Of a stretch of DNA of 64,000 nucleotides, positions 33,881 through 42,601 are shown one piece after another. Source of the stretch: Bradyrhizobium sp. URHD0069. GTDB lineage: Bacteria > Pseudomonadota > Alphaproteobacteria > Rhizobiales > Xanthobacteraceae. The notes beneath the pieces were generated by a model. That model did not search any database. It saw nothing but the letters and a program-made list of their open reading frames with translations, and was not told the origin of the DNA. A program made the position numbers and the translations under genes. The stretch covers positions 191,321 through 255,320 of the forward strand of contig NZ_KL370776.1 in assembly GCF_000701345.1 (NCBI RefSeq), given 5' to 3'. The first letter of the stretch is position 1. Each line of letters starts with the position of its first letter.

Positions 33881-35710
33881 CTACAGCGAGAGCGGCGCGG
33901 TCGCGGCGTCGAGCCACACTTTGGTGGGCTCGTCGACATGCGGGCGGACCGCGTGGCGTACCCGGGCATGATACTCGTTGAGCCAGCTTAGCTCTTCTCC
34001 GCTCAGCATGTTCAGATCGATCAAACGGCGGTCGATCGGCGCCAGCGTCAGCGTTTCGAATGCGTTCACTGGCTTCTCGGCGCCGGCAATGTCGGTGCCG
34101 ACGACCAATTCCAGGTTCTCGATCCGGATTCCGTAGGCGTCGGTCTTGTAGTAGCCGGGCTCATTGGAGAGGATCATGCCGCGCTTCAGCGGCGTGGTGC
34201 CGAGCTTGGAAATTCGCGCCGGGCCTTCATGCACCGAGAGATAACTGCCGACGCCGTGGCCGGTGCCGTGCTCGAAATCGACGCCGGCCTGCCACAGAAA
34301 TTGCCGCGCCAGCGGATCGATCTGCGCGCCGGTGGTACCATCGGGAAAAACCGCGCGCGCGATTGCTATATGGCCGCGCAGCACGCGGGTAAAGCGATCG
34401 CGCATTTCAGCCGTCGGCTCGCCGATGGCGATGGTTCGTGTGACGTCGGTGGTGCCGTCTTCATACTGCGCGCCGGAATCGACCAGCAGCAGGTCGCCTG
34501 GCGAGATCCGCCGATTGGTCTTGCGGGTGACGCGGTAGTGGACGATGGCGCCGTTCGGCCCGGCTCCGGCGATGGTCGGGAACGAGACGTCCTTTAGCGC
34601 GCCGGTGTCGCGGCGGAATGTCTCCAGCGCCTCGACGGTGTCGATCTCGGTCAGCGCACCCGAGGGGGCTTCGCGGTCGAGCCAGGCGAGAAACCGCGTC
34701 AGCGCCACCGCATCGCGCCGGTGTGCCGCGCGTGTGCCCTCGATCTCGGTGCTGTTCTTGACGGCCTTGAGCAGGCTGACGGGATCGTTGCCGCGCACCG
34801 CCTTGCCGCCCTGAGCGCCGATCAGGCGGCTGAGGGCGTCGGCAGCGGTCGCGCTATCCAGTGCAATCGTCGCGCTCCGCTGGGCAAGCTCGGCAAGCTT
34901 TGGCGCCAGTGCGTCCGGCTCCTCGACATCGGCGGACTGCTCGAGATGATCGCGTGCGCTGTTCGACAGTTTTCGGTGGTCGATGAACACGGTGGGACGG
35001 CCGTCCTTGGGTACCAGCGCGTAGGACAGCGGCAGCGGGGTATGGGAGACGTCGGCGCCGCGGATGTTGAAGGTCCACGCCACCGCGTGCGAATCCGACA
35101 GCACCAGCGCATCGACGCCGAGCTTGATGATCTCGAGGCGGATACGCCTGAGCTTTTCTGCCTCCGCTTCGCCCGAGAATGGCGTACCGTGAATGGTGAC
35201 GGGCGCAACCGGCGGCGGCGGCCGCTCGGTCCACACCGCATCGACCGGGTTTGTGTCGACCGCGATCAATTCCGCGCCGGCCTTGGCGCAGGCCGCGGCC
35301 AGCCGCTCGGCTGCCGCCGAAGTGTGCAGCCAGGGATCAAATCCGAGGCGGTCGCCGGGGATGAGATGCTTCTCCAGCCATCGTTCGGGCGGCGGCTCGA
35401 CCAGCGGCTCGATGCCCCAGGCGTTGCGGTCGACCTGCTTTGCCGCCTGCAGCGTGTAGCGGCCATCGACGAACACCGCGGCCTGCTGGGTCAGCACGAT
35501 GGCGAGGCCGGCGGACCCGGTGAAACCGGTCAGCCAGGCCAGCCGCTCTTCGGATGGCGGGACATATTCGTTTTGTTGCGCATCGGCGCGCGGAATCACG
35601 AATCCGGTCAGTTTTCGCCGCGCCAATTCCTCGCGGAACGCGGCCAGCCGCGCGGTCAGCGCCACGCCGCTTTCGGGCTCCTCGAATGTCTGGAAACGAG
35701 CTTCGAACAT
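33881..35710 (-). CDS. Aminopeptidase P family protein (Xaa-Pro aminopeptidase)
   Basis: A metallopeptidase that removes N-terminal residues before proline, 609 residues, the long form with two creatinase-type N-terminal domains (about 15-310) before the pita-bread catalytic domain (about 315-540). The dinuclear metal ligands are visible: two Asp in LLVDSGAQYEDGTTDVTRTI, the His in GTGHGVGSYLSVHEGP, and the Glu residues in LSNEPGYYKTDAYGIRIENL. The C-terminal extension (about 550-609) contains LTLAPIDRRLID and WLNEYHARV, typical of eukaryote-like APP enzymes in alphaproteobacteria. The start MFEARFQTFEE at 35710 is preferred over a longer open frame to 35776. Confidence 0.93.
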   Translation of the reverse strand: MFEARFQTFEEPESGVALTARLAAFREELARRKLTGFVIPRADAQQNEYVPPSEERLAWLTGFTGSAGLAIVLTQQAAVFVDGRYTLQAAKQVDRNAWGIEPLVEPPPERWLEKHLIPGDRLGFDPWLHTSAAAERLAAACAKAGAELIAVDTNPVDAVWTERPPPPVAPVTIHGTPFSGEAEAEKLRRIRLEIIKLGVDALVLSDSHAVAWTFNIRGADVSHTPLPLSYALVPKDGRPTVFIDHRKLSNSARDHLEQSADVEEPDALAPKLAELAQRSATIALDSATAADALSRLIGAQGGKAVRGNDPVSLLKAVKNSTEIEGTRAAHRRDAVALTRFLAWLDREAPSGALTEIDTVEALETFRRDTGALKDVSFPTIAGAGPNGAIVHYRVTRKTNRRISPGDLLLVDSGAQYEDGTTDVTRTIAIGEPTAEMRDRFTRVLRGHIAIARAVFPDGTTGAQIDPLARQFLWQAGVDFEHGTGHGVGSYLSVHEGPARISKLGTTPLKRGMILSNEPGYYKTDAYGIRIENLELVVGTDIAGAEKPVNAFETLTLAPIDRRLIDLNMLSGEELSWLNEYHARVRHAVRPHVDEPTKVWLDAATAPLSL

Positions 35711-35770
35711 TGCCTGCCTAGCATAAGATCGCGGGGAGAAGTCCGCAATGCGAGGCCCCTTGCCATATTT

Positions 35771-35786
35771 TGGCATAAGTTATGCT
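35771..35786 (+). promoter_or_regulatory. Possible sigma-54 type promoter before a small gene
   Basis: TGGCATAAGTTATGCT places GG and GC exactly ten bases apart, as the -24/-12 elements require, and matches the consensus apart from TGGCAT for TGGCAC and ATGC for TTGC. It lies about 130 bases upstream of the small plus-strand gene at 35915. A single weak match, so tentative. Confidence 0.3.
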
Positions 35787-35914
35787 TGAATTGTTTCACC
35801 TGCATTAGACCGGATGGAACGGTTCGGTGTCACAGGCCGTCCCGTCCGGCTGTATCCAGGAGAATTATCCAGGGAGAGCTCCAGGAATATTCACAACGAC
35901 GAGGGGGACACACA

Positions 35915-36100
35915 ATGCCTGCTTTCACGTTTGAGAAGATTTCGCCGCCGATCCGCCGCGGCCCGATTCCTCTGATCGCCAGGAAGCAACGCGGCGTCAT
36001 CGTTCTGATCCTGGATCGTTTCGTCGAGGCACGCGTGAAGCGGTCAAGACGTGACAAGGAGGGCCTCACCGCCCGCCGCCAAGAGAAACCAGCGGATTGA
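35915..36100 (+). CDS. Small basic hypothetical protein
   Basis: A 61-residue protein, MPAFTFEKISPPIRRGPIPL then a basic tail rich in Arg and Lys (FVEARVKRSRRDKEG, TARRQEKPAD). A very good ribosome site (gaggggga) lies about six bases before the ATG, and the gene fits exactly between the divergent aminopeptidase and the convergent prmA. I recall similar short proteins in Bradyrhizobium genomes but no function. There is no signal peptide or membrane segment; the basic tail could bind nucleic acid or membrane, but that is a guess. Confidence 0.7.
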   Translation: MPAFTFEKISPPIRRGPIPLIARKQRGVIVLILDRFVEARVKRSRRDKEGLTARRQEKPAD

Positions 36101-36103
36101 GCT

Positions 36104-36991
36104 TCACCGCGCGGAGCGCATCAGCAGGCTGCTCCAGCCCTCGATCCTGAGATGCCGAAGCAAGACCAGCCCGCGCGCGCGGTAGGCTGCGATGACCGCG
36201 CCGGCCTGATGCGGCAGCAGCCCCGATAGGATGACCAACCCCGATGGTGCAAGATGCCGCGCCATCGGCGTTGCCATTTGCCTCAAGGGATTGGCGAGAA
36301 TATTCGCCAGCACCAGATCGAATGGCCCGTGCTTTCCGAATTCCGGCGCTGAAAACCCGGTGGCACGGATCGTCTGCACCCGATTTCCCGTGCCATTGAG
36401 CCGGGCGTTATCCCGTGCCACCCGAACCGAGAGCGGATCGATGTCGCTCGCCAGCACCGCGCTATGCAAGGCGTTGGCCGCCGCGATCGCAAGTACGCCG
36501 GTACCTGTTCCCAGGTCGAGCACGCGCTTCGGCCGGCGCGCCTTCAGCACGTGATCGAGCAGCAACAGGCAGCCGCGCGTGGTGCCGTGGTGCCCGGTGC
36601 CGAACGCCAGCGCCGCCTCGATTTCGATGCCGAGCTTGTTGGGCGACACCCTGGAGCGGTCATGGTGGCCGTGCACGACGAATCGTCCCGCGCGAACCGG
36701 GACCAGTTCTTCGAGCGTGGCCTTCACCCAGTCTCTGGCTCCCACTGTATCGAAGGTGAGGTCCTGTGCCGCGTCGCCGCCGGCGGCAATGCCGACGCGT
36801 TCGCGGATCGAGGTTTGATCGGGCGCCTCCGCAAAATGCACGGTGATGTGCCAGCGCCCGTCCGGCCCCTCGAACGCCGCGGTCACAGCCTGGCCTTCAA
36901 AAAAACTCTCGGTGAGGAGATCGACCACGCGCCGCGCGGTTTGCTCGCTGCCGATGGCAAAGGTGGCGCGGTGGGTGCTCGGGGAAGTCAT
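36104..36991 (-). CDS. prmA: Ribosomal protein L11 methyltransferase
   Basis: A SAM-dependent enzyme that trimethylates lysines of ribosomal protein L11, 295 residues. The C-terminal Rossmann domain has the SAM loop VLDLGTGTGVLAIAA (about residues 160-174) and ASDIDPLSV. The PrmA-specific block AFGTGHHGTTRGCL precedes it, and DLVLANILANPLRQMA is the NPP-like motif IV. The start MTSPSTHRATFAI at 36991 fits the usual length; the frame continues 26 codons upstream without similarity. Convergent with the small gene at 35915, with a three-base gap. Confidence 0.94.
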   Translation of the reverse strand: MTSPSTHRATFAIGSEQTARRVVDLLTESFFEGQAVTAAFEGPDGRWHITVHFAEAPDQTSIRERVGIAAGGDAAQDLTFDTVGARDWVKATLEELVPVRAGRFVVHGHHDRSRVSPNKLGIEIEAALAFGTGHHGTTRGCLLLLDHVLKARRPKRVLDLGTGTGVLAIAAANALHSAVLASDIDPLSVRVARDNARLNGTGNRVQTIRATGFSAPEFGKHGPFDLVLANILANPLRQMATPMARHLAPSGLVILSGLLPHQAGAVIAAYRARGLVLLRHLRIEGWSSLLMRSAR

Positions 36992-37119
36992 CAATGTTCC
37001 GGGGGGAATAGGTGCAGGCGGCAGGCGTGGCAAACGCGGGTGAAGCCCATACCAAAATGAGGACAACACCCGCCTGTCCTGCGGAAGAATTTTCAGTCCG
37101 CAAACCGAGACCCTAGCGT

Positions 37120-37275
37120 GTGTTCACAGCCTGTCTACAACCCCTGCAAGGCTTCTTCACAGGGCTATACACCGAAGTTCAAGCCGATTGTTCACAGCCT
37201 CATCCCAGGATTTGCACAACAAATCCACCGGCTTTTCCACTGGTCATCCCACGGGTTATCCACAATTTATCCACC
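37120..37275 (+). promoter_or_regulatory. Array of eight DnaA-box-like 9-mers, all in one orientation
   Basis: On the plus strand the spacer holds GTGTTCACA (37120), TTCTTCACA (37153), TTGTTCACA (37188), ATTTGCACA (37210), AAATCCACC (37221), TTTTCCACT (37233), TTATCCACA (37256, perfect consensus) and TTATCCACC (37267). Start-to-start distances are 33, 35, 22, 11, 12, 23 and 11 bases, close to whole helical turns. The last box overlaps the stop codon of the hydrolase gene. This could be a DnaA-titrating or DnaA-controlled site, or part of a replication origin. Only one box matches the consensus exactly, so the array as a whole is an interpretation. Confidence 0.5.
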
Positions 37276-38154
37276 GTGGGCGCGGATGAATTCTCCCGCG
37301 CTCGCCAGCGCGAGTCGTCCGTCCTCCAGCTTGGCGTTCCACAGCGGCCATGCGTGAATCATGTGCGGCCAGATTTCCAGCCTCACATCGACGTCGGCAG
37401 ATCCGAGCGCGGCGGCGAACCGGGTGGCATCCGCGAGCAGCGTCTCTGCCGATCCGACCTGAATCAGCGTTGGCGGCAAGCCGCGCAAGTCCGCAAACAG
37501 CGGCGAAATCAGCGGGTCCTTGCGATCGACGGACGTCGGCACATAGGCATCCGCCAATTCGGCGAGATAGGCTTTGTGAATAATCGGGTCGACAGCATCC
37601 TTGGTGTCGAGCGTGGCGCCCGACATGGTGAGGTCGGTCCATGGCGAGATCAGCCACGCGCAGGCAGGCAAGGCCTCACCGGCTGCGCGCAGCCTGCTGA
37701 TGAGTGTAATCGTGAGATTGCCGCCCGCACTGTCGCCGCCGACCGCGACGCGATCAGCCGAGATGCCTTGCCGGCGCAGGAAGCGCCATGCCGTCATCGC
37801 ATCCTCGTGGGCCGCCGGGTAGGGGTGTTCGGGCGCGAGGCGATAGCCGATCGCCAGCGTGCGCACGCCTGCCGCGCGGCCGGCTTCCGTTACCAACCGG
37901 CGGTGACTCAGGATCGAACCGGAGCAATAGCCGCCGCCGTGGAAGAACATCAAAATTCGGGAAGGGTCGCTGCCGGGTGCAAGCGACCACTCGCCGGGGA
38001 CGCCATCGCAGTCGACCGTTTCCAGCGTCACATCGTCGGCCACCGGCCAAACCGATCCCACCTCGTCTAAGCGCTGGCGCCGTTCGGACCATCCGACGGG
38101 CCGCGGCTTTGCGCCCAGCAACGCGCGGATCGCGTCAATTTCTTTCTGAGCCAA
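37267..38154 (-). CDS. Alpha/beta hydrolase of the hormone-sensitive lipase family
   Basis: A carboxylesterase-type hydrolase, 295 residues. MFFHGGGYCSGS (the HGGG oxyanion motif, about residues 69-80) and GGDSAGGNL with the nucleophile Ser142 define the HSL (family IV) group. The Asp lies in the region GSAETLLADA and the His in WPHMIHAWPLW. No ATG is available near the N-terminus; a TTG at 38154 preceded by a ggggaaag ribosome site fits the family length. The substrate is unknown. Its downstream end runs into the DnaA-box-like array. Confidence 0.88.
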   Translation of the reverse strand: MAQKEIDAIRALLGAKPRPVGWSERRQRLDEVGSVWPVADDVTLETVDCDGVPGEWSLAPGSDPSRILMFFHGGGYCSGSILSHRRLVTEAGRAAGVRTLAIGYRLAPEHPYPAAHEDAMTAWRFLRRQGISADRVAVGGDSAGGNLTITLISRLRAAGEALPACAWLISPWTDLTMSGATLDTKDAVDPIIHKAYLAELADAYVPTSVDRKDPLISPLFADLRGLPPTLIQVGSAETLLADATRFAAALGSADVDVRLEIWPHMIHAWPLWNAKLEDGRLALASAGEFIRAHGG

Positions 38155-38244
38155 GGGTTTCTTTCCCCGCCGGGAAGCCGAGCGCGTTCGAGCGCGCTCT
38201 TATGAATCCGCGCCCTTGCCTGGGTGTCAACCGGCCTTGTCCCC

Positions 38245-39846
38245 TCAGCCAAACAGCGCCCGGTGATCGCCCAGGATCACGCGCGCGGCGTTGTGGCCGG
38301 GGGCGCCGGTGACGCCGCCGCCGGGGTGGGCGCCGCTTCCGCAATGGTAGAGACCCTTTAGCGGCCCGCGATAATCGGCGTGGCCGAGCATCGGCCGCGC
38401 CGAGAACAGCTGGTTCAGCGTCAGCGCGCCGTGGAAGATATCGCCGCCGAGCAGGCCGAACTGGCGCTCCAGATCGAGCGGCGACAGAATCTGCCGGCCG
38501 ATCACGCTTGCCGCGAAGCCCGGCGCGTATTGATCCACCGTCGCGATCATGAGATCGGCGACTTCGTCGCGATGGTCGTCCCACGATCGGCCATCTGATA
38601 GTTGCGGCGCGACGTGCTGACAGAACAGGCTGGCGACGTGCTGGCCCGGTGGGCAGAGCGTATCGTCCAGCGTCGAGGGGATCAGGACCTCGATCACCGG
38701 CTCGCGGCTCCAGCCGCGGCTTCGGGCGTCCTGCCAGGCGCGATCCATATACCCAAGGCTCGGGCCGATGATGATGCCGGCGGTCAGATGATCGCCTTCG
38801 CCCGGCAACGCCGTGAACGAGGGCAGGGCGTTCAGCGCAACATTCATCCGGAAGGTTCCGGAGCCGTTGCGCCAATTCCTGATGCGGTTGAGAAACGCCG
38901 GCGGCAGCGCGTCCGCCGCTACCAGCCGCGTATACAGCAGCTTCGGGTTGACGCTGGAGGCGACGTATTTGGCGCGAACGGTTTCGCCGTTGTCGAGGAT
39001 CACGCCCACCGCGCGGTCGAGTTCGACGATCACCTCGCGCACGCCGGCATCGAGCTCGATCTCGGCGCCATGGCCGCGCGCGGCGCGCGCCATCGCTTGC
39101 GTGATCGCCCCCATGCCGCCAATGGCGTGGCCCCAGATCCCCTTTTTGCCGTTCACCTCGCCGAACGCATGATGCAGCATCACATAGGCCGAGCCGGCGG
39201 CGTAGGGGCTGGCATAATTGCCGACGATGGCGTCGAACCCGAAGAGCGCCTTGACCAGATCGTTCTCGAAGGTGTCGTCCAGCATCTCGCCGGCAGAGCG
39301 CGTGAACAGATCGAGCAGCGAGCGCTGCTGCTCGAGCCTCAGCCGGCGCAGGATGTTGGCGGTACCGATCGCATTCACGGCTTCGCGGATCGTGCCGATG
39401 CCAACCCCCTCGACGATGTTCGGGGGCGCGCGCAATATGAACAGACGCAGTACATCGGCGATGGCTTCAAGGTCGCGGCTGAACGCATCGATCCGGTCAG
39501 CATCGCGCTCGCTAAGCCTGGCAATCGATTCCTGAGTGCGGCCTTCGCCGGTCAGCAAATAGCTGCCATCCAGGGCGGGGAGGAAATTCTGCGCGCGGCG
39601 TTCGACGATCCGCAAGCCGTGATCGTGCAGTCTTAAATCCGAAACGATCTGCGGGTTGAGCAGGCTGACGGTGTAGGCCGCGACCGAATTGCGAAAGCCC
39701 GGATGGAATTCCTCCGTTACCGCAGCGCCGCCGACTACCTTGCGGCGCTCGACCACCTTCACGCGCAGGCCGGCCCTCGCCAGGTAGGCGGCGCAAGTGA
39801 GGCCATTATGCCCCGCGCCGATGATGATGACGTCGGTTTCTGTCAT
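38245..39846 (-). CDS. Phytoene desaturase-like FAD-dependent oxidoreductase
   Basis: A flavoprotein of the carotenoid/phytoene dehydrogenase superfamily, close in layout to the PYROXD2 type, 533 residues. The N-terminal dinucleotide fold is DVIIIGAGHNGLTCAAYLA followed by VVERRKVVGGAAVTEEFHPGF. The C-terminal FAD block is LYHCGSGAHPGGGVTGAPGHN. No other carotenoid gene is nearby, so a role in carotenoid synthesis is not supported; the substrate is unknown. The start MTETDVIIIGAG at 39846 is clear; the upstream open frame is repeat sequence (A5). An 89-base spacer separates it from the hydrolase gene. Confidence 0.9.
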   Translation of the reverse strand: MTETDVIIIGAGHNGLTCAAYLARAGLRVKVVERRKVVGGAAVTEEFHPGFRNSVAAYTVSLLNPQIVSDLRLHDHGLRIVERRAQNFLPALDGSYLLTGEGRTQESIARLSERDADRIDAFSRDLEAIADVLRLFILRAPPNIVEGVGIGTIREAVNAIGTANILRRLRLEQQRSLLDLFTRSAGEMLDDTFENDLVKALFGFDAIVGNYASPYAAGSAYVMLHHAFGEVNGKKGIWGHAIGGMGAITQAMARAARGHGAEIELDAGVREVIVELDRAVGVILDNGETVRAKYVASSVNPKLLYTRLVAADALPPAFLNRIRNWRNGSGTFRMNVALNALPSFTALPGEGDHLTAGIIIGPSLGYMDRAWQDARSRGWSREPVIEVLIPSTLDDTLCPPGQHVASLFCQHVAPQLSDGRSWDDHRDEVADLMIATVDQYAPGFAASVIGRQILSPLDLERQFGLLGGDIFHGALTLNQLFSARPMLGHADYRGPLKGLYHCGSGAHPGGGVTGAPGHNAARVILGDHRALFG

Positions 39847-39886
39847 GTCTGTTTCAAGAAGGTTTGATTGGTCCTCGTGATTCGCC

Positions 39887-39953
39887 GATGTGCAATAGCA
39901 CATCGTGAAATCTGGAGGTCCCGGGTTCGATGCTCCGCATCGCCCCGGAATTT
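39887..39953. repeat. Partial gtcattccgg-family repeat (copy A5)
   Basis: It contains the gatgtgcaatagcacatc hairpin and a gggttcgatgctccgcatcg segment ending ccccggaattt, that is, the inner and right parts of an A element without the left outer arm. Confidence 0.7.
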
Positions 39954-40113
39954 CATCAATCATTAGCGAAGATGGCAATGAGAGCACAGCGCCAAGTGAC
40001 GATTTTGGGTCCCGCATTGCCCGTCGCGGCACCCTATGCTCCATTGCCCGCTCCGGCGGGCGCCTTGCCGGAATCCCGCCGGCGGCGCCCGCCGGGTTCA
40101 AGCCGGAGTTTTT

Positions 40114-42396
40114 ATGACGTTACCTGATCCGTTCGCTGTCACGGACAAGCCTTCCGCGGGCAGAAACCGGCTGATGCTGATTGTCTATACTGCCGCGATC
40201 TTTGTCAGCGCGCTGCTCTTGTTTTCGGTGCAGCCCCTTTTCACCAAGATGGTGCTGCCGCGGCTCGGCGGTTCGCCGGCCGTGTGGTCGGTCGCGATGG
40301 TGTTCTTCCAGTCGCTGCTGCTCGCCGGCTATGCCTATGCGCACTATCTGATGCAAATCCGCAACCGCGTGATTCCGGTGGCAATCCATCTGGTGCTGCA
40401 GGCGGTCGCGCTGCTGACGCTGCCGCTATCGATTGCGAGCGGCTGGGGCGAGCCGCCGACATCGGGCTATGCATTCTGGCTATTGGGGCTGTTCGCGGTC
40501 TCGATCGGGCTGCCGTTCTTTGCGCTGGCGGCCAACAATCCGCTGCTGCAGGCCTGGTTTGTGCGCACCGGTCACCCCAACGGGCCGGATCCTTACTTCC
40601 TCTATGCTTCCTCGAATGTCGGCAGTTTTCTGGCGCTGCTGTCTTATCCGGTGCTGCTCGAGCCGATGTTCTCGCTGCGCACGCAAAACCTGATCTGGAC
40701 CGGCGGCTATGGCCTGCTGATCGTGCTGATCGCGGCTTGCGGCGTGCTGCTGGTACGCTCGCCTGTCACCGCTGATGCCGGCATGCAGGTCGATGATACC
40801 GACGCACCGGCGCCGCCGTGGATCTTGCGGGCACGCTGGATCTTCCTTGCCGCGGTGCCGTCGGGTCTCCTGATCGCGGTGACCGCGCATATTTCCGCCG
40901 ATGTCGCCGCCGCGCCGCTGCTTTGGGTGCTGCCGCTCTCGCTCTATCTGCTGACCTGGGTGCTGGTATTCCAGTCGCGTCCGCTGCTGCCGCACAAATG
41001 GATATTGATGGTGCAGCCGCTGGCGATCATGGGCGTGATCGGGCTGCTCGCGATCGGCGGCGAACGGAATTTGCTGCTGACGCTCGGCGGCCACCAGCTT
41101 TGTTTTTTTGTCATTGCGATGGCCTGCCATGGTGAGCTGGCCCGTACCCGCCCGGCCGCGAAATATCTTACCGGCTTCTATGTCGCGCTGTCGTTCGGCG
41201 GCATGGTCGGCGGATTGTTCGCGGGGCTTATCGCGCCGTACACCTTTTCATGGGTCGCGGAATATCCGATTCTGGTGGCGTTGGCGGTGCTGTGCCGGCC
41301 TGCGGTGGAAGAGCGGTCCCCCCGCTGGAGCCGTTGGTACTGGCCGTTTCTCGCCGCTGTTGCGGTGGTGTTGATCGCGCCATCCTACACCGGCGGCAAA
41401 GTTTTTGCGTGGCTGGACAATAATCGGGTCTATCTGGTCGGCGCGGTCGCGGTTGTCGCGATGATCCTGGCAATCCTGGCCAAGGTGGATCGCTGGAAGC
41501 TCGCTGCTACCGTTACGCTGGCGCTGGTACTGATCCGCGTCTATCCGGCCGACGAGGGGCGGGTGGAAACCGTTCGCAGCTTTTTCGGCGTCCACAAGAT
41601 CGTGGTGACGCCGGCCGGCCAGTACCACGTGCTGATGCACGGCACCACGATCCACGGCGCCGAAAAATTCCAGAACGACGACGGCACGCCGGTGACCGGG
41701 CGGCCCGAGCCGATCACCTACTACCACAAGGACGGCGGCATAGGTCAGGCGATCGCGGCCGTGCGCGAGCGCAAGGGCGGACCGCTGCGCGTCGCAGTGA
41801 TCGGGCTCGGCGCCGGCACGCTCACTTGCGCCTCCGAGCCGGGTGAGACCTGGAAGTTCTTCGAGATCGATCAGTCGATGGTCGATACCGCGCGCGACCC
41901 GAAATATTTCACCTACATCCAAAACTGTGAGCCGGATCTGAAGCCGGTGATCGGCGACGCGCGGCTGACCTTCGCCAAGGAGCCAGACGGCATTTACGAC
42001 CTGATCATCGTCGATGCCTATTCGTCGGACTCGATTCCGATCCATCTCGCCACCGAAGAGGCGATGGAGATCTACAAGAACAAGCTGGCGCCGCAGGGCG
42101 CGGTGGTGATGCACGTCTCGAACCGGCATCTGGAACTGTCGAGCGTCGTGGTCGGCATCGCCGAGGCCAACGATCTCAAAAGCTGGGTCTACAACGAGGA
42201 TTCCGGCCGCGACGACGAATACATTTTCTCGACGTCGGTCGTGGTCTGCGCACGCGAGGAGGCAGACGTCGGCAAGCTGGCGTCGTCAAAGGATTGGACG
42301 CCGGAGGAAGCCGACGAGAAACAGCGGGTCTGGACCGACGATTATTCCAACGTGCTCGGCGCGCTATTGCGGCGGCTGAAGGACGGCGAAGAGTAG
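40114..42396 (+). CDS. Polytopic membrane protein fused to a spermidine-synthase-like methyltransferase fold
   Basis: 760 residues. The N-terminal half (about 15-500) has around a dozen hydrophobic segments (for example AAIFVSALLLFSVQPLFTKM, LPFFALAANNPLLQAWF, LPLSLYLLTWVLVFQSRPLL). The C-terminal part (about 530-740) has the SAM-like fold of polyamine synthases: VAVIGLGAGTLTCA, FFEIDQSMVDTARDP, and DLIIVDAYSSDSIPIHLAT where spermidine synthases have the catalytic Asp. Databases call such proteins fused MFS/spermidine synthase. A ggag site six bases before the ATG supports the start. The DP-x-GP substrate-loop pattern of true aminopropyltransferases is missing, so the reaction is uncertain. 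Confidence 0.85.
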   Translation: MTLPDPFAVTDKPSAGRNRLMLIVYTAAIFVSALLLFSVQPLFTKMVLPRLGGSPAVWSVAMVFFQSLLLAGYAYAHYLMQIRNRVIPVAIHLVLQAVALLTLPLSIASGWGEPPTSGYAFWLLGLFAVSIGLPFFALAANNPLLQAWFVRTGHPNGPDPYFLYASSNVGSFLALLSYPVLLEPMFSLRTQNLIWTGGYGLLIVLIAACGVLLVRSPVTADAGMQVDDTDAPAPPWILRARWIFLAAVPSGLLIAVTAHISADVAAAPLLWVLPLSLYLLTWVLVFQSRPLLPHKWILMVQPLAIMGVIGLLAIGGERNLLLTLGGHQLCFFVIAMACHGELARTRPAAKYLTGFYVALSFGGMVGGLFAGLIAPYTFSWVAEYPILVALAVLCRPAVEERSPRWSRWYWPFLAAVAVVLIAPSYTGGKVFAWLDNNRVYLVGAVAVVAMILAILAKVDRWKLAATVTLALVLIRVYPADEGRVETVRSFFGVHKIVVTPAGQYHVLMHGTTIHGAEKFQNDDGTPVTGRPEPITYYHKDGGIGQAIAAVRERKGGPLRVAVIGLGAGTLTCASEPGETWKFFEIDQSMVDTARDPKYFTYIQNCEPDLKPVIGDARLTFAKEPDGIYDLIIVDAYSSDSIPIHLATEEAMEIYKNKLAPQGAVVMHVSNRHLELSSVVVGIAEANDLKSWVYNEDSGRDDEYIFSTSVVVCAREEADVGKLASSKDWTPEEADEKQRVWTDDYSNVLGALLRRLKDGEE

Positions 42397-42424
42397 AGCC
42401 TCAGCAACTGCGCGGGGGAATTCG

Positions 42425-42592
42425 ATGCATGATAAGGTCGATGCCCTGATTAACGGCTCCGGAGCATCGGGCGCGGCGGTGGCGTGGAATCTCGCCGATA
42501 CCAGGATGCGGATTCTTTGTCCCGGGCAGGGCGACTGGTCGCTGCTCGATGCGGTCCGCGCGCGGCCACCGATGTACCGCGTAATTCACTGA
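42425..42592 (+). pseudogene. N-terminal remnant of a GMC-family oxidoreductase
   Basis: A 55-codon frame, MHDKVDALINGSGASGAAVA then WNLADTRMRILCPGQGDW, has the FAD-binding glycine motif of glucose-methanol-choline oxidoreductases but stops after about 55 of the usual 500 or more residues. It keeps a strong ribosome site (gggggaa, seven bases before the ATG). The sequence after residue 42 no longer fits the family. I read it as the stub left by a deletion; translation of the stub is still possible. Confidence 0.65.
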
Positions 42593-42601
42593 ACGTCCGC
42601 G

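Noticed and set aside
34721..35914. Plus-strand frame upstream of the small gene at 35915
   Set aside because: It lies opposite the aminopeptidase P gene; only the last 61 codons after a good ribosome site look real.
38245..39846. Carotenoid biosynthesis locus
   Set aside because: The phytoene-dehydrogenase-like gene has no crtB, crtE or other carotenoid genes near it and fits the broader PYROXD2-like group better.
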